From Sciurus carolinensis (Eukaryota > Chordata > Mammalia > Rodentia > Sciuridae), in assembly GCF_902686445.1 (NCBI RefSeq), contig NC_062232.1, positions 87,592,932 through 87,656,931 of the forward strand: a stretch of 64,000 bases of DNA. The letters run 5' to 3'. A program made the translations under genes and the position numbers. This document shows, piece after piece, positions 1 through 11,260 of this stretch (within the stretch, counting starts at the first letter, position 1; each line of letters begins with the position of its first letter). The notes under the pieces are model-generated. The model did no database searches, was not told the origin of the DNA, and saw nothing but the letters and a program-made list of their open reading frames with translations.

Positions 1-1695
1 TTCAACTGAAGTATAATCCGCTTCACTCACAGTCTATTGATAGAAATGTTCATCATATTTATTAACATCTTCACAGCAACCAAAAACTGAGCCTTGTAGC
101 CTAGCATAGTTGACACATAAAATTACACATCACAGTCATCATAACAAAGGAGAATTTTAGACAATTATGTGTGCAGAGTAGTTACCTCCCAAAATACACT
201 AATGTTTATATTACATGATGTAGTCCATCACTTGCTCCATGACAGTGCTATGTCAGTGATCAGGGTCCCCTCTCTACAGGAAATCATACTAGACCTTTTA
301 GCCATGTAGTCTCTGAGAATGAGGAGAAAATCTGTGACTTACATAACCTTCCAGAAGAGCCTGCTGCTATCACTAGGTCTGTAGCTGGTAGTGACTTACG
401 TTAGTTCCTTGATAGTCTTATGAAATGGATGAACTCAAGTTAATATTAACAGTAGTATCACAGGTGCTGTTCCCGGATGACACAAGACAATCTGCCAACT
501 TTAGGCCATTTCTTGTGCTAGGTGTTAGACACAAATGGTGACAAAGGAGACCTTGACTCAACCTTCAGAAATCCTTGTTCTGATGGAACTCAAATCAAAA
601 GCAGTGGTTCTTACCCTGACTGTGTATAAGAACAACCTGAGGTTCTTCAAAAATACTCATGTCTGAATCTCAGCTGCAATTACTCTGATTTGGTTAAACT
701 TTTTAATTATCTACCAGAATGGAGGGTGGTTCTGGCAGCAGGAAAGCAACCAGAAGCAGGAGAAATTAGTAGCTACAAGAATAGTCAGTGTCTACCCTGC
801 CTCCCTTATACTTTTCCTAGGCTCCAAGTATGACTTTTCCTTTTATAAGCTGAGATTGTGGTCTGGATGTAGCTTTGCCATATCTGTAGGTTTCACACAG
901 CAGAAACAAAATTTTGAGAGAGTAGATTCATCAATCTAAAGTCCCATTGTAATAAAGAAAACCTAGGTTCAGGAAGTCTGAATGCACTTGTATACTGGGT
1001 AGAAAAGGCAGGCTGAAGAGATCAGGACATGCCTGTGAGATGGGAAGTTTTCCCAGAGCAAGTGTGTGCCCGGGGGTGGTCTGGGATGGGAGGTGCCAGT
1101 GCAATCAGGGTCCTTGGAAGCCCTGGATGGAACGCAACAAAGCAGAAATGCAGGAGATGAGCTGGAATTGGGAGTTTGGCACATTGGAGGCCTGGATATA
1201 TTCCCATGGGAAAGACCCAAGAATGAGTGCTTCTGGGCTGTTTAACACCAATACCCTTGGGGGCTACTGGCCCACCTTTTGAAAACATCTTTCTCTAATT
1301 CAATCAAAATCCTAGTGGGAGTAAAAAATATTGGAGTGAACATACATAATAAAAATGCCCAGATCTTAAGTGTACATTTTGATGAATCATCACCAGGTGC
1401 ACACACCTGAACCCCATCCATCAGGAAACCACATCACCAGTGCCCAGAGATCATCTAAATATCTGTGGGACAGGTGCATTCCTCCTCTTCAACATAAGGG
1501 AAATTGGACTCCAAAAAGCCTTTAACTTGCCCTAGAAGTTTGTTCCTTGTACATTTTTCACATGCAAGAATTAACATGTGAGCATGTAAATAGATTATTA
1601 AATAGATTGTAATTAGTACTACAACAGTGGATGTCAGGGAGAAGAACCAGTGGGAACAGGGAGAAAAGAAATACTAAGTCTGCTTATGAAAATCA
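1..1695. other. Intergenic, nothing firm recognised
   Basis: The open frames around 969-1288 overlap on both strands and lack splice or codon support. The stretch near 1360-1450 (AAGTGTACATTTTGATGAAT) resembles an ancient interspersed repeat, not assigned. Confidence 0.5.
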
Positions 1696-1842
1696 GGATT
1701 TGTAGCTAGGTGATAGAGCACTTGCCTAGCACATGTTAGGCACTGGATTCCTTCCTCAGCACCACATGAAAAATAAATAAATAAATAAAATAAAATAAAG
1801 GTATTGTGTCCATCTACAGCAAAAAATATTTTTAAAATATCA
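1696..1842 (+). mobile_element. ID-type SINE
   Basis: A tRNA-derived body (GTAGCTAGGTGATAGAGCAC, CTCAGCACCACATG) is followed by a TAAATAAATAAA tail and GGTATTGTGTCCATCTAC, a tail I associate with sciurid ID elements. A short ATCAGGA repeat flanks it. Confidence 0.7.
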
Positions 1843-2159
1843 GGAATCACTTCACCAGAGAAGCTATATTTGAACTATGCTTTCCTTTTTTAATGTTTAA
1901 AAGACTATAGATAAGTACTGAAAATAATACGAGAACCAGATGCCAAAAATGCAGTACAGAAAATGTTTATGTATTTCCTTTATTCCTTGAAAAATAAGTA
2001 AAAATGAAATAAATTATTATAGATATGATTGAATTCCTCATTATTCTCTAACTCAATCTCATCACCATATTTTCTTCCTTAGAAGTAAGGATTAGCAAGA
2101 ATTTGGTATGTATTTCTGTTTTTTTATACTTTTACTTCGTATATGTGTATCCATGAATT

Positions 2160-2410
2160 GCTTAATACAGTTTTAAAATTTTTTAAAAAGGTACACTTGA
2201 CCAATAATAATCATATCTATTTATGATGTATAGTTTTGTTTTAGCATATGTATACATTTTGAAATGACTACTGCAATAAATCTGTTTGACATATCATCAC
2301 CTCACAAAGTTACTATTTATTTCTGTGGTTAAGAATATTTAATATCTACTTTCCTAGCAGTTTTCAAGTATACAATGTATTATTATTACCTATAGTTGCC
2401 AAGCTCAGAG
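2160..2410 (+). mobile_element. Old L1 3' UTR fragment
   Basis: It resembles L1MB-type 3' UTR (GGTACACTTGACCAATAATA, ATATGTATACATTTTG, CACCTCACAAAGTTACTATT). Identity is by recognition only. Confidence 0.5.
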
Positions 2411-2764
2411 TTAGTAGAAATGAAAACTGGACCTGGAAAGAATTTAAGTACAAACCTTCATTAGGGACTTCTGCTTGAGCCAGAAGGGAGAATGAATGAG
2501 AGAGTCCAGCAAAGGACTAAGGTTTATAGCTTTTAAGGTATCTACAGGGTAAGCAGGAACGTGGTCTCTTGATGTCATCACATATAGATGTAGGATTTTA
2601 TTTTCACCTACACTCTTCATCATGCTTCTTCATGCATTGCATGTTTCATTGTCACCTTAGGTCTATATGGGTATGTGTTTTAATATGTATCTTCTTTAAT
2701 TTATTTCAGAATGTTTTTTAGTTTTCACCATACAAGTCTTTCACCTTTACAATACTTCATTTTC

Positions 2765-3035
2765 AGTTGCTAAAAACACAGTAACACAGATTAGATAACT
2801 CATAAAGAAAGGAAGTTTATTTTAGCTTATGGAGGTGATCCAAAACTGAGGGGCTGCATCTGGTAATGGCTTCTTGCTGGAAGAGTGCCAAGGAGGTGTG
2901 TGTAATTTCTTAACAAAAGACAGGGAGCATGCACGTATATGTTAGTCTCTTCTGGTCTGTCTCTCTTTTCTGATACAGTCACCAGGATTCAATCATGGAA
3001 TCTTTATTATAATGAATCTTATCTAATACTAATCA
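2765..3035 (-). mobile_element. MaLR-like LTR fragment
   Basis: The plus strand resembles an antisense MaLR LTR (TAGATAACTCATAAAGAAAG, GGAAGTTTATTTTAGCTTAT). The right part is degenerate. Confidence 0.4.
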
Positions 3036-3059
3036 CTTCTTCAATGTTCCATTTCTTTT

Positions 3060-3300
3060 TTATTTGTTCTTTTTAGATATACATGACTGTTGAATGTATT
3101 TTGACATATCATACAAACATGGAGTATAACTTCCCATTATTGTGGTTGTACATGATGTGGAGTTACACTAGACATGTGTTCATATATGAACATAGGAAAG
3201 TTAGGTCCAATCAATTCTACTGTCTTTTCTATTTCCATGCTCCCTCTCTTCCCTTCATTCCCCTTTATATAAACCAATGAACTTCTGTTCTGCCCTCCCC
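3060..3300. repeat. Probable dispersed repeat, family not assigned
   Basis: The phrasing (ACATGGAGTATAACTTCCCA, GATGTGGAGTTACACTAG) resembles a retroelement 3' end I associate with squirrel genomes. The apparent 65-residue open frame inside is not considered a gene. Confidence 0.3.
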
Positions 3301-3426
3301 TTGTGGTCTGTTAGCATCCATTTCTAAACACCATAATTAATTTAATATTCTGTCCTCTTAATACCTGACAATGAGGTTTAAATTTCAACACATGAAGCCT
3401 TGGATGACACTCTCAAACCATATCCA

Positions 3427-4373
3427 GTCTCTTCACAGGGCGATCCAAGATGGCGGCCTAGAGGGAGACTGCACCCCCAGTCGCTCCAGAACCCTGGAGT
3501 TAAGAAGGGGAGGCATTGAGAGACTCGGACTGAAATAGAGCCACGGGTGAGTCTGCCCACTGGGTAAAGCTCGGTCCGGGTGGCAGGCCCAGATAGAGGT
3601 GGCTTATCGGAGCCGGGCAGGGCAGCTAGAGTCATCCACAGGCAGCCCTGCGCACTCCGGCGGTGGGCCCCGCCCACACAGCCAGCTTCTCCAGGTTCTC
3701 AGAACGGAACTGGCCCGCTAGTGAGAGCCTTTCTGACCAGAACAAGCTCCGAGTCCCGGAGCCCCTGCAGCGCAGCGTACTCCGGCAACGAACCAGTGGA
3801 GAGCCGCGATCCGCAAACAGCCTCTGGGATTAGGGCAGGGCAGCCAGAGACCTCTTCAGGCGGCTCTGCCCAACCGGCTGCAGGCTCTCTTCACGAGGCG
3901 ATCCAAGATGGCGGCCTAGAGGGAGACTGCACCCCCGGTCGCTCCAGAACCCTGGAGTTAAGAAGGGGAGGCATTGAGAGACTCGGACTGAAATAGAGCC
4001 ACGGGTGAGTCTGCCCACTGGGTAAAGCTCGGCCCGGGTGGCAAGCCCAGATAGAGGTGGCTTATTGGAGCCGGGCAGGGCAGCTAGAGTCTTCCCAAGG
4101 TAGCCTTCCACACTCAGGCAGTGGGCTCCTCCCACACGGCCAGCTGCACGGCGCAGGCCCACAGTGAGAGCATTTCCGCACAGAGCCAGTTCCAAACCGT
4201 GGAACCAGTAGGGGGCTAGGGGCAGTTTTCTTCGGATGAGCTGCTTTATCAGATTCCTCCAAGACATCAGGCTACTGAAGGCTGGGAGGTGATACACTGG
4301 AAATCTACCGGAACACTATAAGCCAGTAGCGGAAAACTGCAATATCTCAGGGTCCCACTGACAACTGACCAAT
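3427..4373 (+). promoter_or_regulatory. L1 5' UTR with tandem monomers
   Basis: The GATCCAAGATGGCGGCCTAG block occurs at about 3442 and again at about 3900, giving a period near 459 bp. The first unit is complete; the second diverges and runs into the ORF1 leader. GC-rich tandem monomers act as internal promoters in mouse L1 families, and the same role is likely here. Confidence 0.8.
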
Positions 4374-5420
4374 ATGAGAAAACAAGGGAAGAAAATGTCC
4401 CAAACAAACCTAGATACTACATCAATAAAACCCAATGACAGCACAGCAGAAGAAATGTCAGAAAGGGAGTTCAGAATGTACGTAATTAAAACGATCAGGG
4501 AAGCTAATGAGGAGATGAAAGAGCAAATGCAGGCATTGAAGGAGGAGATGAAAGAGCAAATGCAGGCATTAAATGATCGCACCAATCAACAGTTAAAAGA
4601 GCAAATACGGGAAGCAAGAGATCATTTCAATAAAGAGTTAGAGATACTGAAAAAAAAACAAACTGAAATACTTGAAATGAAGGAAACAATAAACCAAGTT
4701 AAAAACTCCATAGAAAGCATAACTAATAGGATAGAACACCTGGAAGACAGAACCTCAGACATTGAAGACAAATTATTTAATCTTGAAAGCAAAGTTGGCC
4801 AAACAGAAAAGATGGTAAGAAATCATGAACAGAATCTACAAGAATTATGGGATATCATGAAAAGGCCAAATTTAAGAATTATTGGGATTGAGGAAGGCTT
4901 AGAGAAACAAACCAAAGGAATGAACAATCTATTCAATGAAATAATAACAGAAAATTTCCCAAATCTGAAGAATGAAATGGAAAACCAAGTACAAGAGGCT
5001 TATAGGACTCCAAATATACAAAATTACAACAGACCCACACCAAGGCACATTATTATGAAAATACCTATCATACAAAATAAAGACAGAATTTTAAAGGCTG
5101 TGAGGGAAAAGAATCAAATTACATTCAGGGGGAAACCAATAAGAATATCAGCATATTTTTCAATCCAGACCCTAAAAGCTAGAAGGGCCTGGAACAACAT
5201 TTACCAAGCCCTGCAAGAAAACGGATGCCAACCAAGAATCTTATACCCAGCAAAACTTACTTTCAGATTTGATGATGAAATAAGATTCTTCCATGATAAA
5301 CAAAAGCTAAAGGAATTTACAAAAAGAAAGCCAGCATTACAGAACATTCTCAGCAAAATATTCCATGAGGAAGAGATGAAAAACAACGATGCAAATCAGC
5401 AACAGGAGGCGCTAGCCTAA
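4374..5420 (+). CDS. LINE-1 ORF1 protein (RNA-binding chaperone), intact
   Basis: A 348-residue open frame. Residues to about 150 form a long charged heptad region, the trimerising coiled coil, which contains a direct duplication of EEMKEQMQAL. An RRM-like region follows (from about 160, with RIIGIEEGLEKQTKG), then a C-terminal domain (YRTPNIQNYNRPTPRHIIMK...). The protein coats L1 RNA as trimers and is needed for retrotransposition. It ends 31 bp before ORF2. No disabling mutation is visible, so the protein could still be made if transcribed. Confidence 0.93.
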   Translation: MRKQGKKMSQTNLDTTSIKPNDSTAEEMSEREFRMYVIKTIREANEEMKEQMQALKEEMKEQMQALNDRTNQQLKEQIREARDHFNKELEILKKKQTEILEMKETINQVKNSIESITNRIEHLEDRTSDIEDKLFNLESKVGQTEKMVRNHEQNLQELWDIMKRPNLRIIGIEEGLEKQTKGMNNLFNEIITENFPNLKNEMENQVQEAYRTPNIQNYNRPTPRHIIMKIPIIQNKDRILKAVREKNQITFRGKPIRISAYFSIQTLKARRAWNNIYQALQENGCQPRILYPAKLTFRFDDEIRFFHDKQKLKEFTKRKPALQNILSKIFHEEEMKNNDANQQQEALA

Positions 5421-5451
5421 AGGAATAGCCAAATAAAGGAGAAACCAAATC

Positions 5452-8400
5452 ATGTCAAAAACAAATATGAGACAATTGACTGGGAATACAAATCATATCA
5501 CAATAATAACCCTGAATGTTAATGGCCTGAATTCATCAATCAAAAGACACAGACTGGCAGATTGGATTAAAAAGAAAAATCCAACAATATGCTGCCTGCA
5601 AGAGACTCACCTCATAGAAAGAGACACCCATAGACTAAAGGTGAAAGGAAGGGGAAAAACATACCATGCACACGGACACAGCAAAAAAGCTGGAGTATCC
5701 ATCCTCATCTCAGATAATGTGGACTTCAAACCAAAACTAGTCAGAAGGGATAAAGAAGGACATTACATGCTGCTTAAGGGAAGCATAAATCAGCAAGACA
5801 TAACAATCATAAATATCTATGCCCCGAACATTGGCTCATCCACGTACGTCAAACAAATCCTTCTCAATTCCAGAATTCAAATAGACCACAACACAATAAT
5901 ACTAGGCGATTTTAACACACCTCTCTCACCACTGGATAGATCGTCCAAACAAAAATTGAATAAAGAAACTACAGATCTCAACAACACAATCAGCAATTTA
6001 GACTTAACGGACATATATAGAATATACCATCCAACAAAGAACGAATACACTTTCTTCTCAGCAGCACATGGATCCTTCTCTAAAATAGACCATATTTTAT
6101 GCCACAAAGCTACTGTTAGCAAATACAAGAAGATAGAGATACTACCTTGTACTCTATCAGATCATAATGGATTGAAATTAGAAATAAATGACAGAATAAA
6201 AAACAGAAACTTCTCCAATACCTGGAGACTAAATAATACACTATTATATGATGAATGGATAACAGAAGACATCAGGAGGGAAATTAAAAAATTCTTAGAA
6301 GTAAACGAGAACAAAGACACATCATATCAAAATCTCTGGGACACTATGAAAGCAGTACTTAGAGGAAGATTTATTTCATGGGGTGCATTCAAAAAAAGAA
6401 GTAGAAATCAACAAATAAACGACTTAACACTACAGCTCAAAACACTAGAAAAAGAAGAGCAGACCAATACCAAAAGTAGTAGAAGACAGGAAATAGTTAA
6501 AATCAGAGTCAAAATCAACGAAATCGAAACAAAAGAAACAATCGGAAAAATTAACAAAATAAATAGTTGGTTCTTTGAAAAAATAAATAAAATTGATAAA
6601 CCCTTAGCCACACTAACAAAGAGAAAGAGGGAGAAAACTCAAATTACTAAAATTCGGAATGAACAAGGAAACATCACAACAGACACGAGTGAAATACAAA
6701 ACATAATTAGAAGCTATTTCGGAAATCTATACTCCAACAAAACAGAAAACCTCAAAGACATCAACAAATTTCTAGAGACATATGAACTACCTAAACTGAA
6801 CGAGGAGGACATACACAACTTAAATAAACCAATTTCAAGCAATGAAATAGAAGAGGTCATCAAAAGCCTACCAACAAAGAAAAGTCCAGGACCAGATGGG
6901 TTCTCAGCCGAGTTCTACAAAACCTTTAAAGAAGAGCTCATTCCAATACTTCTCAAACTATTCCATGAAATAGAAGAGGAGGGAACCCTCCCAAACTCGT
7001 TCTATGAAGCCAATATCACCCTGATACCTAAACCAGACAGAGACCCATCGAGGAAAGAAAATTTCAGACCAATATCCTTAATGAATATCGATGCAAAAAT
7101 TCTCAACAAAATTTTAGCAAATCGCATACAAATATATATTAAAAAGATAGTGCACCACGATCAAGTGGGTTTTATCCCAGGGATGCAAGGTTGGTTCAAC
7201 ATTCGGAAATCAATAAATGTCATTCACCATATCAACAGACTTAAAGTTAAGAATCACATGATTATTTCAATAGATGCAGAAAAAGCATTTGATAAAATAC
7301 AGCATCCCTTCATGCTCAAAACACTAGAAAAAATTGGGGTAGTGGGAACATTCCTAAACATTATAAAGGCAATCTACGCTAAGCCCATGGCTAATATCAT
7401 TCTAAATGGTGAAAAACTGAAAGCGTTCCCCCTAAAAACTGGAACAAGGCAGGGATGCCCTCTTTCACCGCTTCTATTCAACATCGTCCTTGAGACTCTA
7501 GCCAGAGCAATCAGACAAACCAAAGAAATTAAAGGGATACGAATTGGAAAAGAAGAACTCAAACTATCCCTGTTCGCTGATGACATGATTATATATTTAG
7601 AGGAACCTGGAAATTCCACCAGAAAACTTTTAGAACTCATAAGTGAATTCAGTAAAATAGCAGGTTACAAATCAATGCTCATAAATCCAATGCATTTTTA
7701 TACATAAGTGATGAATCTTCAGAAAGAGAAATTAGGAAAACTACCCCATTCACAATAGCATCGAAAAAAATAAAATACTTGGGAATCAATCTCACAAAAG
7801 AGGTGAAAGACCTCTACAATGAGAACTACAGAACACTAAAGAAAGAAATTAAAGAAAACCTTAGAAGATGGAAAGATCTCCCATGTTCCTGGATAGGCAG
7901 AATTAATATCGTCAAAATGGCTATACTACCTAAAGTGCTATACAGATTCAATGCAATTCCAATTAAAATCCCAATGATGTACCTTGCAGAAATAGAGCAA
8001 GCAATTATGAAATTCATCTGGAAGAATAAAAAACCTAGAATAGCTAAAGCAATCCTCAGTAGCAAGAGCGAAGCAGGGGGTATTGCAATACCAGATCTTC
8101 AACTCTACTACAAAGCAATAGTAACAAAAATGGCATGGTATTGGTACCAAAATAGACAGGTAGATCAATGGTACAGAATAGAGGACATGGACACAAACCC
8201 AAATAAATACAATTTTCTCATACTAGACAAAGGTTCCAACAATATGCAATGGAGAAAAGATAGCCTCTTCAACAAATGGTGCTGGGAAAACTGGAAAACC
8301 ATATGCAATAGAATGAAATTAAACCCCTATCTCTCACCCTACACAAAACTCAACTCAAAATGGATCAAGGACCTCGGAATCAGACCAGAGACCCTGCATC

Positions 8401-9299
8401 TTATAGAAGAAAAAGTAGGTCCAAATCTTCAACTTGTTGGCTTAGGATCAGACTTCCTTAACAGGACTCCCATAGCACAAGAAATAAAAGCAAGAATCAA
8501 CAACTGGGATAGATTCAAACTAAAAAGCTTTCTCTCAGCAAAGGAAACTATCAGTAATGTGAAGAGAGAGCCTACAGAGTGGGAGAATATCTTTGCCACT
8601 CATACTTCAGATAGAGCGCTAATTTCCAGAATCTATAAAGAACTCAAAAAACTCTACACGAAGAATACAAATAATCCAATCAACAAATGGGCTAAGGAAA
8701 TGAACAGACACTTCACAGAAGAAGATGTACAAGTAATCAACAGATATATGAAAAAATGTTCAACATCTCTAGTAATAAGGGAAATGCAAATCAAAACTAC
8801 TCTAAGATTTCATCTCACCCCAATTAGAATGGCGATTATCAAGAATACAAGCAACAATAGGTGTTGGCGAGGATGTGGGGAAAAAGGAACACTCATACAT
8901 TGCTTGTGGGGTTGCAAATTAGTGCAGCCACTCTGGAAAGCAGTGTGGAGATTCCTCAGAAAGCTTGGAATGGAAACACCATTTGACCCAGCTATCCCAC
9001 TCCTTGGCCTATACCCAAAGGACTTAAAATCAGCATACTACAGAGATACAGCCACATCAATGTTCATTGCTGCTCAATTCACCATAGCCAGATTGTGGAA
9101 CCAACCTAGATGCCCTTCAGTTGATGAATGGATAAAGAAACTGTGGCATATTTATACAATGGAATATTACTCCGCAATGAAGAATGATAAAATTATGGCA
9201 TTTGTAGGCAAATGGTCGAAATTGGAGAATATCATGCTAAGTGAGATAAGCCAATCTCAAAAAACTAAAGGTCGAATGATCTCGCTGATAAGCGGATGA
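5452..9299 (+). pseudogene. LINE-1 ORF2 (endonuclease and reverse transcriptase) with one frameshift
   Basis: The frame opens at 5452 and is intact to about 7670, where a single G present in the sister copy at 52-58 kb is missing. The reading frame then stops at 7705-7707, and the rest continues open in the next frame to 9299. The total span of about 1282 codons is normal for the family. The N-terminal apurinic-type endonuclease is recognisable ([37 protein letters not shown]). The reverse transcriptase carries [14 protein letters not shown] and the catalytic FADD near 7574. The C-terminal Cys-rich motif ([18 protein letters not shown]) keeps its C-C-H-C spacing. As it stands, translation would end within the reverse-transcriptase domain, so the element is predicted not to move autonomously. 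Confidence 0.93.
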
Positions 9300-9500
9300 G
9301 GACATATAATGGGGGGTGGGAGGGGCTAGCATTAGGTTTAGGGTTAGGTTTAGAGTTAGGCTAAGGACAGCGGCAAGAATGAAGGAAAGAAGGACTGTGT
9401 AGAGGGAAAAGAGGGGTGGGAGGGGTGGGGGGAGGGGAAAAATAAAATAAACATCATTACCCTATGTAAATGTAAAAAAATAAAAAAAATAAAAAAAAGA
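9300..9500 (+). repeat. L1 3' UTR with telomere-like and G-rich tracts
   Basis: The UTR holds a GGGGGGTGGGAGGGG tract, then TTAGG/TTTAGGG-type units (about 9333-9360), then a second G-rich tract (9411-9437) and an A-rich end. The same layout recurs in the L1s ending near 37.25 kb and 52.2 kb. Confidence 0.8.
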
Positions 9501-9605
9501 AAGCTACCTCCCATTGTATTAATTACCAAAATTATAGAAAATAATTTGTTTTACTTATTTCTTAAAGTGGGGAGATTAATAATAAAATTGATAATAAATA
9601 AAAAA
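9501..9605 (+). other. Likely 3'-transduced sequence and second poly(A) tail
   Basis: About 90 bp of non-L1 sequence follows the first A-rich tail and ends in AATAAATAAAAAAAA immediately before the distal target-site duplication. This is the signature of read-through past the L1 polyadenylation site. Confidence 0.6.
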
Positions 9606-9649
9606 AAACCATATCCATATTATTACAACTTCCTTGGTTACATTTATTC

Positions 9650-11260
9650 CTATTTTATTATTTCTTATTTACTATAAAAAGGTTTGTATTTTTATTTCCT
9701 TTTAAGTTTGTTCATTGCTTTCTGCAAATGAAAGTGTTTTGTACATTGATGTTTTATATTCTGCATATTTATTGAGTTCATTTATATTCTAACATTTTTT
9801 ATAGAAACAGATATAATTTTACTTCTTCCTTTCTTATTCAAATGTCTTTTATTTCTTTTTCTTGCCCAATATCTTTGACTAGACATCAGACATTATGTTG
9901 AATAGAAGTGGTGAGAAGGTGTGTTTCTTGCCTTATTCCCTATCATGGAGGAAAAAATTTTTCGGTTTTTCACTTTTGAAAACTATGTTACCTGTAGGCT
10001 TTTTGTATACAAGCTTCATGATGAAGTAATTTTTTTCTCTTCTTAGTTTTTAAGAGTTTTTAATCATGAAAATGTGTTGAACTTTGTCAAGTTCTTTTTT
10101 TCTGAATCTATTGAGATTACTGTAGCATATTTTGCTCTTCCTTCTTAATAAATGTGGTAGATCACATTATTTGAATGTGAAACTTCCTTGCATCCCAGAG
10201 ACAAATCCCACTTGGTAATGTTGTATGAGTCTTTTAGTGTGCTGTTTGATTCAGTTTGATAGGTTTTCTGCTTTCTTTTCTTTTCTTTTGTTCCAGTACT
10301 GGGAATTGAAACCAGGGCCATATGCATGTGAGGAAAGCACACTATCACTGAGATAAATCACCAGCCCTTTTATTTTTATTTTGAGACAGACTTTCCCTAA
10401 ATTGTCCAGACTGTACTGGAAATTGTGATTCTCCTGCCTTAGCCTCCCCAGTAGCTAGGATTACAGTCATCTACCACCATATCCAGCTTTGATTTGCTAG
10501 TATTACTGATGATGAACGTTTATGTTCATCAGGGATGTTGGCTTGCAAATTTTGTCCTTGTAGTGTCTTTGTCTGACTGTGTTATCAGTAAATCTGGTCT
10601 CATAAAATGAGTTTAAGCCTGTTCACTCCCTTTCTTTTTTGGTGTGGGAGGGAGAGTTTGAAATGGATTAGTGTTAATTATTCCATAAGTGTTTCCAGGG
10701 TGTCATCTGGTCCTGTTTTTTTTTCTTGGTTGAGAAGTTGCTAAATGCTGATTCAATCTCTTCACTAGTTACGTCTATTTATATTTTCTTTTTCTTCATG
10801 ACTCAGTCTCAGTAAGTTGTATGGTTCCAGGAATTTATTTATTTCTTCTACATTATCAATTTTGGGGGGTAAACTCATTCATAATAGTGCCTTCTGATTC
10901 ATTTTTTTGTCATTAGTTGTATTTTCTCATCCTTCATTTCTGATTTTGAATCTTCTGTTTTTTAGTTTACCTACAGGTATGTCATCTTTTCAAAAATCAA
11001 TTATAATTTATTGTTTGTTTTCTATTGTTTTTATATTCTCTATTTTATTTCTGCTTTAATATTATTTTTTCTCTCATGCTAACTTTAGACATAACATTTG
11101 TTATTAGTTCCGTGAGATATAAAGTTAGGGTTCTTTTCAGATTTTTCTTCCACTTAATGTAAGTATTTATCACTATGTATTTCAGTGTCAGCTTTTTTGC
11201 TGCATCTCATAGGCTTTGGTACACAATGATGACATGAATATTATTAGTATTTCCATTTAA
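9650..11260 (-). mobile_element. Old LINE-1 ORF2 fragment
   Basis: The plus strand reads as degenerate antisense L1 reverse-transcriptase sequence, for example CATTATGTTGAATAGAAGTG near 9892 and CATCTGGTCCTG near 10703. There are many stops and indels. A sciurid SINE interrupts it at about 10270-10490. Confidence 0.75.
10270..10490 (-). mobile_element. B1-ID type SINE nested in an old L1
   Basis: On the minus strand a B1-like half (CAGCTGGATATGGTGGTAG..., GGCTGAGG-like core) is followed by an ID-like tRNA-derived half. The plus strand shows the typical ending CCAGTACTGGGAATTGAA. Confidence 0.75.

Larger units (their letters stand above)
3427..9605 (+). mobile_element. Nearly intact full-length LINE-1 (young sciurid subfamily)
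   Basis: The element has two 5' UTR monomers, an intact ORF1, an ORF2 with one frameshift, a G-rich 3' UTR and an A-rich tail. A 12-bp direct repeat AAACCATATCCA flanks it at 3415-3426 and 9606-9617 and is taken as the target-site duplication. The L1 body ends in an A-rich run near 9500. About 100 bp of unique sequence and a second A-run precede the distal duplication, as expected of a 3' transduction. It landed beside an older antisense L1. Confidence 0.92.

Noticed and set aside
3580..4297. Open frames of 138 and 155 residues near 3.6-4.3 kb
   Set aside because: They lie in the GC-rich L1 5' UTR monomers on both strands and repeat with the monomer.
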